A stretch of 64,000 nt of DNA from positions 12,798,968 through 12,862,967 of the forward strand of contig CM056380.1 in NCBI GenBank assembly GCA_029718625.1, read 5' to 3'. Shown in pieces: positions 12,741-24,480 of the stretch. Source of the stretch: Synaphobranchus kaupii (Eukaryota > Chordata > Actinopteri > Anguilliformes > Synaphobranchidae). Each line of letters opens with the position of its first letter. The stretch's first letter is position 1. Both the position numbers and the translations under genes were made by a program. The notes beneath the pieces were generated by a model, which was given only the letters and a program-made list of their open reading frames with translations, was not told the origin of the DNA and did no database searches.

Positions 12741-15700
12741 ATACCTCACAACAGTGAGAAATTAAGTGATGATATGCTATTTCTGGATAATGTGCCTACA
12801 AGAACAGGAAACACTTTTAATATATTTGCATTCTGGGTATAATGTGCTCATTTAAAGGTGCCCAATGAAGCAATAGAAAAAAAAAATGAATTAGTCATGA
12901 ACATGAAAATCATACATTTTATCATTTTACAGTGTGGTTTCAAAACCCCACTGAGATTTTTGCAATCAAATGAAAAGGAGGTCTGAAATGCTTTAAACGT
13001 TGTGTTTGACACACCACTTTAGAAGATTCAAAAGACTTTAAAAGTGCAATTACAGAAACACTAGTATTGTTCTTTATATTTAAAAAAAAAACTAGCTTCC
13101 ACCATGATATTGATAATACCCACAGGGTTAAAACTATCCAGATGTATTTATTTATTTGTATGTAGGTCCATAAAGTTTTCTCCTGCATAATTTTATGGTA
13201 ATATGGATATCTAGCAGGCATGAGATCTCACACAGGGCGAAATCAGACTTAATCCCACAGAGGATTATCTCTCACACAGGTGATATATTTCATATATCTC
13301 CACAGGAGCGCTGTCTGCCAGTCCCTATCTCCAGCCAGCAGCAGGAACAGATAATATTTCTATACATCAGTCACCCAGCAATAAATGCGTTATTTCTCCG
13401 GCACTCTGACTGATTGTTTAGGCCTGGGCCGTGCAGATAATGTAACTGGACCACTTATCATGACCCTTTGAGGAAGGCATTAATCACGCCGTGTGTCAAT
13501 CACGGAAGGGGCGGGGCTCTGGCTTGGAATGGCATTTAAATATAAAGGCTGTTTAAAGACTCAGGCTGAGAGACAGCATGCTGGGTAGGAGCAGATAGCT
13601 TTTTACCCAAAAACTCTACGCTTAACTGGTTCAGACAGAGCAGGTGGCAGCGAGAGAGACAGAGGCATTATCGGTTTCCGCTCGCCTGCAACTGCAACCT
13701 GTTCCTGCGAGAACCTGTAAAAGAGGGAGAGCAACGCCAACGTCCCCCCCCTCCCCTTTGTGTCATCGTGGTCATTGAAGAATTGCAAGAGTTCATCCAT
13801 ATTTTGTGTAGATATTAAATATAAATAAGGTCAAGAACATATTAAGGTTATAGAACAGAAATATAATTAAACAGAGTTTAATGAGCAATGAGTCAACAAT
13901 ATCTTGGTCACTCCACAAATACGCAAACTGCAAATGTTTGAATATTTTATAAACTAATGTATCTATACTTGCTTTGGTGACCGCTAAGTGTTCAGATAAA
14001 GCTTTTGAATTACATATATATATATATATATATATATATCATATCGTATGTCTATGTTTTTTATTTTATTTACAGCTGTTTACAGAGTAATTATAGATAT
14101 AGCAAAGGGTTACCGCAGTGGTTTGCAAAGTCGGGGGCAGAGAGAGGTTGGGGAGTGGGGGGTTTGAATGGAAACCATGAGGAAACCAGAAAAAAAATAG
14201 CATCCAAGGGGAACCAAAGTTGTCTTTAAAAATGTCCTATTACCAAAGAAAAGACTTGACAGATGAAAAGGCTGGGAAGCGCTGGGTTAATGTGACTGCT
14301 TGAACAGGGAGTATGTCCACATTATATTAAGGTGAAGTTAGTGAAGCCCTAGTTTTAAATTGGCAGTCCCCGGGGGTACAAGCCAACTGCTCCCTTCCGC
14401 CCGGCTCTGCGTCTGGATTACAGAGGGCTGCGGATATATTAGCCCGAGCGAGAGCAGCCTTCTGTTTCAAACTACCAGCCGATACCAACACAGTCTCCCG
14501 AAAAGGCTAACTCAGGTCACACTGCTCAGAAAGTTTCAGTTTTGCCTATTTTTGATCAACGCGGCTCACCGTAGATTTTCGCAATTACGTATATAGTTTC
14601 GTTATTCGTTATAGTACCGTTTACGTTAACTTATCGTTCTGCCAATTTCGTCGAGCTGCGATGAGCTCAGATTCTTGATCTTAGATCACACACTTGCCCC
14701 CGTGTGTGTGTGAAGGCTAAAGGATCTGTCCGCACGCTACCTACAAGTGTACCTTCTTCGTACAGTAATCTCCTTCCATGGAAGATGCTATTACTGCTTG
14801 CAATTTGCGCGCAGAAATGATGGGAAATGTCTACAAAGAAGGGTTGGTAAACTTTGAGCATGCTTTGAGTATGCTCGACTATGAAAGGCAAAACTCTGTC
14901 ATAGTCATGACGTAAACCAATCGACTGTACCTGTTTGATCCCCGTTTCAAACACTCTGTAAGCAAGCACCTCCATTCAGTAGACTGTGCTTTTATTGTCA
15001 TGTACACTTAAACAGAAGTGTGCCAATTTACTGAACATGGAATACGACTTATTGAGAATGATGATGATGGTTTAATAGCAATTTCCCGCAAAGACATCTA
15101 CATGTAAGCGTAGACATCGCTGCGCCGTACATCATTTTGTCTTCAAGATATGTTCACACCATTTCCATCTCTCTATACAAGAGTCAATTCCCATCTCAAC
15201 CATCATTTATCATTTTCATTATCATTTCAGCTGTCATTGTAGAAGGATAGCAAGGATAAAGGTTAGGAAATGTAGATTAGTGGCTGCTGTCTGAATTCAA
15301 AGCTTAAATGAAGCACATCTTGGTTATGCATAGCCAGATTTTCAGTGTACAATCAATTTCTAATGGAACATGTTTGATCCATACTGGATTCATGCAAACT
15401 CTCTTAGAGTTGATTTAACACTGATGTGTGCGCATTAGATATTTTTAACTTGTAACCATTGATGTAATTCCCACTACAAAATGGCATCTCTGGGGTTTAT
15501 TAACCCCAACGAATAACATAATTAAGAGGCTTTTTTTTTAAGCATCTTTGAAGATTTTATTTATTTATTTTTTTTTTTTACAGAGCATGCTCCATGTTTT
15601 AATATGAATCCTTTGATATCTTGTTGACAAAAAGTGATGTGTATGAAAATGAAACTATCGTGCTCTATAATGAGTGCAAACAGTGGCGTGTAATGCGACC

Positions 15701-16721
15701 GGGAACAGGAACGTGGTCACGTTTGGGAACAATCCTTAAAAGCACGGTGAATCACGATTCGCCAAGTTCGACACGGCTGTTTAATCGTTAACAACAACGG
15801 CAGTGGACGTACTCTACAGATCAATTCCGCGCGGGATATCCCGTTGCCCGTGGCAATTGTGGATAGAAAAGATCTCAGGTGGGATTTGAGAAAATAAACA
15901 CCCACCTTTTGGGTTTTGTTTGGGAAGGCACAGATTCCATGTTAAAACTCAGAGGATGCGAGGCAATGTTGAAAGGGTTAGCGATCGGAGCGAATTAGCA
16001 TCGCGAAACCCATCATGAGGGGGGGTGGGGGGGGGGGCGTGTTTCAGCATTTTCCTTTCATCAGGTTGCCTTTGTCATAAAAAGGGCAAAGAAAGAATGC
16101 GGCATGATGCATATTTCATAATCCATTTAATTTAATCTCGCATTAATAAATTTGGCCCAGATGACCCGGGGGAGCAAGAGTTTTAGAAATTAGAGGAAAA
16201 TATTTTATCTTTCTTTAATGGCTTCGGCTGCTCGTCCCCTTTCCTCGAGGGATGGAGGAAAACCCAGTTTCATTCCCTGCCCTAAATTAATAAATTAATC
16301 TAATTTCCCTAATTGAACCAGTTTAGCTCATTTTATAGTCTTAAGCAGATGGTAATTTCAAAGAACCTATAAAAGAAGCAGGACTAAGTCACCGAGGGAA
16401 TTTGAAAGACGGCTGGCAGCAGGGACATCATCGTTTGAGGTCTGAACGAGAGGTGCGCGTGATCTCTCTCATCAAAATATGGGTTAATAGTTGCCAAAGA
16501 TGAAACATCACAAAGCAAGCTCATTTTAGCACAGCTGTTTTTAATAATTAAACTGGCAGCTTGGGATAAACTTCTATCATCTCCCTTCCTCCCCAAAAAA
16601 TAAATGAAGAATTTCCTTACCTTTTTTGGCAACAGAAACAGTGTTATGCAATATAATAACAAAATGCTAACTTTGCTTTTTAAAGAGTTAAGTGCAACAG
16701 TGTTGTTTTAGTACTGCACAT
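12741..16721. other. Unique non-coding DNA with a TA microsatellite
   Basis: No gene recognised. A (TA)n run lies at 14013-14039 and a G-homopolymer-rich run at about 16018-16040. Stretches at 13230-13560 and 16100-16350 are AT-rich but of complex sequence, with many TAAT/ATTA motifs. They are possible conserved regulatory elements, unproven from this sequence alone. Confidence 0.5.
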
Positions 16722-17480
16722 TAAAGGCATTAACTCTCATCCAGAGTGACTTACACAACTTTATTTTTTTTTGCCATAGTATCCATTCATACAGCTGGAT
16801 ATACACTGCCTGGCCAAAAAAGAAGTTGCACACTCTAATATTTTGTTGGAGCGCCTTTAGCTTTGATTACGGTGAGCATTCGTTGTGGCATTGTTTGGAC
16901 GACCTTATGCAACGTCGCAGCATATATTTCCGTCCAGAGTTACATTCATTTTTGGCCGAGATCTTGTATTGACAACGGGAGAGTTGAACCACTCCGTAAA
17001 GTCTTCTCCAGCACATCCCAAAGACTTTCAATGGGGTTAAGGTCAGGGCTCTGGTGGCCAATTCATGTGTGAAAATGATTCCTCATGCTCCCTGAACCAC
17101 TCTTTCACAATTTGAGCCCCATGAATCTTGGCATTGTAGTCCTAGAATATGCCCATTGATGGGATAACCTGGTCATTCAGTACATTCAGGTACTGAGCGG
17201 ACTTCATTTTATTGCTGCATAACGTTGCTGAGCCTAGACCTGACCAATTGAAGCAACCCCAGATCATAACACTGCCTCCAGAGGTTGTACGGTGGGCACT
17301 ATGCATGACGGGTGCAACAGCGACTTTTTTTTTTTGGCCAGGCAGTGTATACTGAAGCAATTCAGGTTAAGCACCTTCCTCAAGGGTGCAACGGTAGTGT
17401 CCTACCTTGGACTCGAACCCGCAACCTTTGGGTTAGTTTCAGTTCCCTACCCATTCCACTTCACTGCCCGCCCCAACTGT
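16722..17480 (-). mobile_element. tRNA-headed SINE, split by a Tc1 element
   Basis: On the minus strand the SINE starts near 17480 with a tRNA-like head containing the box-B-type GGTTCGAGTCC (complement of 17409-17419). It continues through GCACCCTTGAGGAAGGTGCT and TTAACCTGAATTGCTTCAG to a TA at 17349-17348. It resumes at 16803-16802 with TATCCAGCTGTATGAATGG and ends with GTAAGTCACTCTGGATGAGA near 16722. The two halves join into one continuous SINE of the type common in teleosts if the Tc1 element 16804-17347 and one TA are removed. The head is degenerate, so it is unlikely to be transcribed. Confidence 0.8.
16804..17347 (-). mobile_element. Internally deleted Tc1/mariner element with intact ends
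   Basis: The ends are inverted repeats: CACTGCCTGGCCAAAAAAG at the left and its complement, ending GGCCAGGCAGTG, at the right. TA target duplications lie at 16802-16803 and 17348-17349. The minus strand encodes the C-terminal half of a Tc1 transposase. SGGSVMIWGCF lies near 17258-17285, [16 protein letters not shown] follows, and [14 protein letters not shown] lies near 17015-17057; the glutamate of NPIE is the third catalytic residue in this family. The N-terminal DNA-binding domain and first catalytic aspartate are missing, and stops interrupt the frame. The element is a non-autonomous relic inserted into a SINE. Confidence 0.85.
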
Positions 17481-17998
17481 AATCTAAAAAGCACAATTTG
17501 TTGCCGCCAGTGCGTTGAAAATGCCAGCGGGAAGTTACCATGAAGGAGAAGCGTTGGCATAAAGGGTCGGCATTCGGTTGCTGTTTGTGTGCAACTGCAA
17601 AGTCAAAACTTCTGCGGTTCAGACCGCTAAAGAGGACGTGCTGTTCGTTACTATGGAGATCAATTAAATGGAGTTACACAGGTAGCTGGAACAGTCCCTG
17701 ATAAAGATGGCGAAGAGTTTGAGGATATAGCTGATTTAGGATTCTGTACACATCTGAGCACCTTTTTCTGTATCTCATTCTTTCCCTCCCTCCTTGCAGC
17801 CATAAGTTTGGCTCTTATGCCACAAGGTCAAATTCCCCCCATGACTGACAGACATCCTTGTCACACAACAATGCAAGACGACGTGACAACACTGTAATGA
17901 AATGTACAAGGATGTATGCGTGTGTGTGTTTTCGCACACACAGGTAAGGCACATAAGTTATCTATATAGAGTAAAAAGTCAGAACAGTATTATAAATA
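17481..17998. other. Unique non-coding DNA
   Basis: Nothing recognisable except a short TG-rich run near 17917-17935. Confidence 0.5.
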
Positions 17999-18414
17999 GC
18001 CCATCCACACACTGGAACAGTGCCTTAACAGATACCAGACTGTGGGGACCATCCACACACTAGAACAGTGCCTTAACTGATACCAGACCATGGGGACCAT
18101 CCACACACTAGAACAGAGCCTTTACAGATACCAGACCATGGGGCCCATCCACACACTGGAACAGAGCCTTAACAGATACCAGACAGTGGGGCCCATCCAC
18201 ACACTGGAACAGAGCCTTAACAGATACCAGACAGTGGGGCCCATCCACACACTGGAACAGAGCCTTAACAGATACCAGACCATGGGGCCCATCCACACAC
18301 TGGAACAGTGCCTTTACAGATACCAGAGCGTGGGGCCCATCCACACACTGGAACAGTGCCTTAACAGATACCAGACCGTGGGGCCTATCCACACACTGGA
18401 GCAGTGCTTTTACA
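17999..18414. repeat. 48-bp minisatellite, copy 1, about 8.7 units
   Basis: The 48-bp unit contains GGGGCCCATCCACACACTGG, then AACAGAGCCTTAACAGATAC and CAGACCAT. Units differ by a few substitutions (AGAGCC or AGTGCC, CATGGGG or GTGGGG). The array ends in TACAGGATGAGCC, the same junction as the array at 40723-41152. A 16-residue repeat frame (GPIHTLEQSLNRYQT) is open because 48 is a multiple of three. No evidence of real coding. Confidence 0.95.
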
Positions 18415-18884
18415 GGATGAGCCCTCTTGCAGAACACTACTTCCCACTCATTTCCTCAGTACAGGAATCACATGGAGATGGCTGTACAGCGCACTACAGT
18501 AGCTAAGCACTCCATGCGCTTTCAAACTCTGCGCAGACCATTTTGTGATATAAGATTAATTCCTGAATGTTAAATGCACATTCCCAAAGCCTCTGCATGG
18601 CTTTTTTAAACAGCACTGTGAGCTGCTCCTACAGTAGACTGATAGTTTCTGACATTAAGCACTCCGTCAGCTTTTTTGATCAAATCAGCAGCACATAATT
18701 TACCCAGAAAACCCGTACCTTTGAAGGGGACGTCGCCCCCAATAAGATTTGCTCGCTTCGCATTGACGCGTGGAATAATGAACACGGCGAGATGATCGGC
18801 TGCAACCTGACGCCAATGCACGTGATAACGACGAGACGCACTTCAAAGACAGAAGGGCGTACTTAAGAAGTCCCGTTGGGTTAG
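18415..18884. other. Unique non-coding DNA
   Basis: No recognisable feature. Confidence 0.5.
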
Positions 18885-19060
18885 AAGTCGTTTTTGCGGC
18901 AGTGCGTGTCGCGACACGGTCGCTCGTAACCGAAGGGCTGCGGGTTCGACTCCCAGCCGGGCCACTGGTGTTGCACCCTTGAGCTATAGGCACTTAACCT
19001 GAAATACCTCAATGAATATCCTGCTGTCTAAATGGCTTATATATAAAAGTATACTCTGTG
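18885..19060 (+). mobile_element. tRNA-headed SINE fragment
   Basis: A tRNA-like head carries the box-B-type GGTTCGACTCC at about 18948-18958, preceded by CGTAACCGAAGGGCTGCG. It is followed by the SINE body: TTGCACCCTTGAGCTATAGG, CACTTAACCTGAAATACCTC, AATGAATATCCTGCTGTC. The same head and body order occurs on the minus strand at 17480-16722. The 3' tail is degraded. The head is not a plausible functional tRNA: no clean box A or acceptor stem could be found. Confidence 0.75.
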
Positions 19061-22000
19061 GAAGGTCCTCCACGTACAGTCAGACCATCTGTTTAATGTG
19101 CAAATGCAAAAACCAAAAAATAAGTCCATCTTAACAAGCAATCTTTAGTCTTAAGATTTTTTTTTTTCTTCTAAATAAGACAAATGAATTGCCAGTGGGG
19201 TGAGATAGTTTTACTCATTTCAAGATTTGCCAATTGGGGTAATTAACTCATTAAAACAGGCTATTTTCTACTTCAGAGAAGAAAAAAAAGGATTTTAAGT
19301 CTCATTACGAGAATAAAACACTTGTTAAGACATTTTTTTGCAGTGTACAGTTGCTGTCCGTATTTATTTTGGTGCTACATGCTTCTATAAATTCCCCGAC
19401 ATAACCCCAGATCAAATTAAGCATTCGGAAACACCGAAGCCTTAAAAAAACTGCCCGAAATTCAAACTTGAAGCGGAAGAGACAGATTTGTTTGAAAGCG
19501 TTGTTGCTTTCGGTTTCATCAGACGTTGTCGCTGTGAAGAAAAGTGTTCCGTCATCAAGGCAGTTAATGGCAGTGAACCTATAATAATACCTGTAGTGTG
19601 CCGTTTTCCCCTCTCATCAGAAACAACACGTCATGCAGAGTGCTCGCTGAGAACAGAAATGTCATGAATGATTTATGTTCAGGCTTCATGGGAGAGAAAA
19701 AATATATATATTTGGCTTCATCTGTGGATCTTCCACGAATGATTTATTCGAAGTAAAACAAAAACATCGAAACGGCAAACAGAAATATATTTAAGAAGGG
19801 AAAGAAAGAGTCACGCTACAAGCGCAATTGAAATACATTAAAGTAAGGTCCATCATTTTCATTTGTGATGAAAGCGCTCCGTATAAATGTACACTCATTC
19901 GTACGTCTGAACAAGCACAAAAACACATTTAGACGGTTAACCAGCCAGACGTAGAAGTCAGGTGCATGTAGACGCTTCCATTTTTACAATTTTGAATAAT
20001 AAATGTAATCATTAGAAAGTACAAAAAGAGTTTATGATTGTATATTTGTTTTTAGATTAAGTTTTATGAAGTAGTAATGGCTTTTGTAAAAAAAAAAAAA
20101 ATTGCATAATATAAAATTCAACATCATTTCTGAAAAGATCAAGTCAGAAGAATGAGATGCTATCAAGTGTCTAGAAGGTAGCAGAATGATAACAGGCTAC
20201 TGATGGTAGCCAAGAGTCAACTAAGTGAAAAAGCTCTAGTCCTGCCATGTATTACACCAAGAGGATCAGGACCCTCATATCCTGGTTCAAGCCCATGCCA
20301 TGACACTATCAGGAGGCCTAGCAGCCCGCCCCTCTCAACTGCATACAGTAATATACATTTCTTGCTGACTGGGTTCAGGCCTGGTTTTCCTTTCTGTTTT
20401 CTCTGCACAGCATCTTTGTGTCAGTGTCTCTGTAAAAAGCGCTGGACAGATCAAATCAAACTGAATTATCGGCAATATGTTATCAAGCCCTATACTCCGC
20501 ACTGCATCTGCTGACCTCCTAACTGCCCCCTCCCTTAATATGACGTCCTCCCAGCCCCCCAGTGAAGGAATGAGCTCCCCACTATAGTCAGGACAGCAGT
20601 CACTGCCCATCTTCAGCCCAAAACCACGCCTATTGCACCTTGACCTAATGCTTAACTCCGAGTGTTTTCCATGGCTTCACTAGCCCCACCTACGCTGCAT
20701 CTAAAACTGCCTCCTCAAATCCATTTGCATGTATTAGTGGCCATAGTCTCGGTTCTGGCCCTAAAGACTTGGCACCAGCTCTAAACCTGTATGTGTGCAT
20801 CGCTCTGCGTAAGACCTTCTGCTGAATGGCGACATGAAAATGCGAAATGGGCATACTAGGGGGGTCGCTGATGGCTTGCTAATTGGGAAGGGAGTTACCA
20901 ATGTGAGTACCTAGCTATGTTACGCTAAATAGTTGCTATTAATCTCAATGTTAATCAACTAGGTAGCTGTATTGCTTGATACTGCTAGATAGCCATTTTT
21001 TCAATAAGTTCCAGCCATTTGCAGTGCCCCCGAGACAGCTTGATACAAATGGCAATTACCGCACACATTACCCAACACATTACCTCACACATGACCGCAC
21101 ACACTGAAACTTATATTATCAATTATATGTCTTCATGCCTAGAACCTTACATGATGTTACATGTGTCTTAGGAGATGTTATCCTGCTCAATTTTCAATTG
21201 TCATTTTTTTAAACATTTAGAGAGAAATTCATGGAAAACATAGCTTTTCCAAGAGTAATGCTCTGCGTTGAAAATGTTAAACATAAATATTACATGTGAA
21301 ATTTAAAATGTAAATGCAAATGCTAACTATAAATGCACATTATAAATGTAAGTATAAATGTTAAATGCAAAGGTTAAATATAAATGTAAATGTTACAGTA
21401 TATGTGAGACATTGTGCGCTTCAGAGGAGTGCACATGCTTATTCGTCCTCTTTTAAATCAATAGTGGAGGTTGCAGCATTGATAATAATATGACTGGTTA
21501 TTCTACATTTCAGAAAAAAGCATGAAATAAATGTTTTTTTAGGAAATAAATGTGAAATGGTAATAAGTTACCAATTCTGTCAGAAATACAAGATGACTGG
21601 AAAGAAGTCTGTCTCCAGTTCGAACAAGCAATCTCCCAATTTCTTGGATATTGCATCTCTAAAATGGGATTGGTCACAAATCAGCAGCAGTTGATTGGCT
21701 GGTTTTATACAACGTTTAAGCACACAGATTGCATTTTATTACAGCTCAGTGATAGGAACAATTTGAAAAAAATATAAAAATTACTTTGCAGCAGCAAGCG
21801 CCCAGTAAATATTTGTTGTGCCTGAGGTAGCAAGTCTGCTCAATTACCGCCATTTTGTGAGCGTTCATTTACGTTCCTGACACATTTTAAGGACACTGCA
21901 GTCAAATGGACCCTGTAATTACTGAAGATTTCTGTTCTTAAGCGTCTTTCTGCCAGCTTCAGGCACAGTCCTTTGTGAGTCAGTCGCATTGGTATACTCA

Positions 22001-22366
22001 ACCCTGGCGTATTGAGGAGCTGTTAAATTTGTTTTTGGGAGCACACAGCTGTTTGTTTACCCCACGAACATTAACCTTCACTTCATCATGTCTGACGGTG
22101 CAGGACGGCTCCACCCACCACGACCGCCCTGCTTCATCAACATCCATTTTCACCTCATTTACTCCACTTCCCAAAATAATTAGCACCCTGAATAAACCAC
22201 ACTCCTAGGAAATTACTTTTGTGATTTTTTTTCTTCTTCATCGGAGGTTGTCATGTGTTGATGTAGTATGATGGTGCAAATATCTAGCAATACAGCTAAA
22301 AATGCTCATTTTAAATATTTATATTTTTTCAAAATAAGTTACCAATGTTGTCAGTGACACATGTAG
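19061..22366. other. Unique non-coding DNA with a SINE tail
   Basis: Mostly unique. About 20785-20845 carries a plus-strand SINE-type 3' tail (ATCGCTCTGCGTAAGACC then TTCTGCTGAATGGCGA). About 21290-21410 is a low-complexity TAAATGTAAATGC-type stretch. A poly-A run lies near 20089-20101. No genes seen. Confidence 0.5.
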
Positions 22367-22417
22367 AGAGAGTGTGTGAGAGAGAGAGAGAGAGAGAGAG
22401 TGAGCGAGAGAGACACA
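22367..22417. repeat. GA microsatellite, left part
   Basis: An imperfect (GA)n run stops exactly at the GGGCCC end of the transposon and resumes at 24373 after the other end. This indicates that the element inserted into a pre-existing GA repeat. Confidence 0.8.
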
Positions 22418-24371
22418 GGGCCCTATCTTACACCCGGCGCTAAGCGGCGCTAACCAAAACGCAAGTGTCTTTGCTATCTTACACCCGGCGCATGGTTCAT
22501 AATAACGCCTTGCGTTCATGTCCTTTAACTATCATGTATTCTTGCACCCATTACAAGTGAACTGGGCGTGTTGGTCTTAAGATGAGGAGTGGCCATGATT
22601 CTTTCTGGCGTATTGCTATCTTGAGCCAGCAGAAAGCGCTTGCGCTAGAACCACCACAAACCTGGTCTAAAGTCATGTCGCAGTTGTTTACATGTTATTT
22701 TAACGGCGCATATAAGTGCGTCTACATAGGCGTGTGCACAACGCACGTAGCCTCCTGTCTGTTACACACAGGGGCGCGCACAAGCATGACTAAAATATCT
22801 AGATCACAATGTGAAATATTATTATTGTGTAGGCTATATCAAAAATGCATAATAATAAAAGGTTAATAAAAAATAGGTCCACATACCTTTCCCTCAGTGA
22901 AGGGAAACGATACCACATTACATTGCTCTCAGCACACTCCATCAACATCCAGGCGATGTGCGATGGTACGGGACAATGGCTATCCAGTAAAAAAGGAGCT
23001 GATAACACCTATATCAAGCCTAATACGCAAATTGTCATTTACACCTAATGCGTGAATTGTCATTCAATGGAAAACTCGCGCACTGCAATAGACGGACTTT
23101 TGAGTTCTGAAAATGCGCTTCAGACGTCATTACAATACAGCTCTGTTTATCTAGGAATATAGCCTGTAAGTAAATAGAATGGTTTGTGACTGAAAAAAGT
23201 TCAAAACCTTGTCCAGTGAATATTGCTTTTATTGTTTTTCAAATAGCCTGACTACAGTGGATTCGCTGTGCATAGCCTACATAAGGTTTTTTCGATAGCC
23301 TATGGTTAAAAAACGGAGATAAATGTCATCATGTTAACTGAATTGTAACCTTAACTATTCTTTGTCCTTCATATTTTTTTAATTACAGTGACAAGGTTTC
23401 CATACCCTCAGCTTATTAAAACCCCGCTGATTTCACCTGTTATTCCATAACTGAACAAAAGATTTTAAAGAGAACTAAGCGGCTAATTAGAAACGAAATT
23501 TGCAGCACGTTACAAAATTAATTTACAATTCATTTTAATGCCATTATCTGCATGTGCGCTTTACAGGAGCAGGTCTGTTTCCTCTACTGTAAATCGCACT
23601 TTTCACGGTCTTCCTGGGAAAGTGGATCGTTTTAAAGCATTACGTTGCCAGTAAAATAGGTTGGTCGCATTTCCATAAGCAGGACATTATAAAATAAGGG
23701 AAAATATGCTGAACCTATGGGTTGCCAACCTGACAGATTTATTATATTTAGTGTCATCATTAAGGCAAAATAACGTTATTTATGTTAGTAATCAAAATTA
23801 GAATGCAGGTAGCCTAATGAACTTCGGATGAAGCTTGAACATGAGTTAATTGCATAATCAAACGAAATTTGTTAAACAAGCAGGCTAATTTGGCGTTTTC
23901 TAAGGTGAGACGGAAGCAATTGGTCGCTTATTCTCAGCTGTTGCAGGTGCTTTTAATGAAATTTAACCGCATATATTTTGTAAACAGCACTGTCAGGAAT
24001 TACCGGGAACTCATAATGGTTGTAACCTGAATAATATTGATCATAGGCTACTATTGATCCATATAGCCTATTCCATGATCGCACTAAACACGCACGAGCA
24101 TGTCTGTTTCGCCATCATAAGCAATCCGCCAAGTTGGAAAAGCAGGCTTTTAAAGGGAATGTGATATAACATTTTGATTCGTTTATTGCATGTCACGCCC
24201 AAGACACACCTATAATTAATGAAGAGACTAGGTTCAGCCCAGTTGCACCTTGCGCTGTGCTTAGCGCCCAAAAAACACGCCGTTAAAATAGCAAAAGTGG
24301 ACTTGGACACGCCCAAAATGGACTTTACGCCATGCGCTTAGACTAAGCGCCAAGATCGCCAAGATAGGGCC

Positions 24372-24372
<1 letters not shown>
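22418..24372. mobile_element. Non-autonomous DNA transposon with GGGCCCTATCTT ends
   Basis: The left end is GGGCCCTATCTTACACCCGG and the right end is CCAAGATAGGGCCC, giving a 12-bp terminal inverted repeat. ACA lies at both flanks (22415-22417 and 24373-24375), a candidate 3-bp target duplication that would suit PIF/Harbinger. The flanking GA repeat makes that duplication ambiguous. The subterminal region carries GGCGTGTTTTTTGGGCGC-type and GCGCTTAGTC-type motifs, seen in an abundant teleost family with these ends. No transposase frame is visible in 1955 bp. CTATCTTACACCCGGCGC is repeated inside the left end at about 22422 and 22475. A truncated inverted copy lies at 28022-29315. Confidence 0.75.
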
Positions 24373-24413
<41 letters not shown>

Positions 24414-24480
24414 TAGAGAGACAGAGACACAGAGAGAGAGACAGAGAGAGAGAAAAAGAGAGAGGGAGGGAGAGAGAGAA
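24373..24480. repeat. GA microsatellite, right part
   Basis: A (GA)n run with CAGAGACA interruptions continues the repeat that stops at 22417. The open frames of alternating serine and leucine on the minus strand here are purely low-complexity. Confidence 0.85.

Noticed and set aside
18090..18506. GPIHTLEQ-repeat protein (also 40650-41180)
   Set aside because: Open frame follows from the 48-bp unit. The minus strand is also open, and the flanking unique parts are not coding-like.
18900..18965. Functional tRNA gene
   Set aside because: Box B is good, but no convincing cloverleaf or box A was found and SINE body sequence follows directly.
22319..22519. Serine/leucine-rich small proteins at GA or CT repeats (also 24338-24537, 47887-48154)
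   Set aside because: Low-complexity translations of microsatellites.
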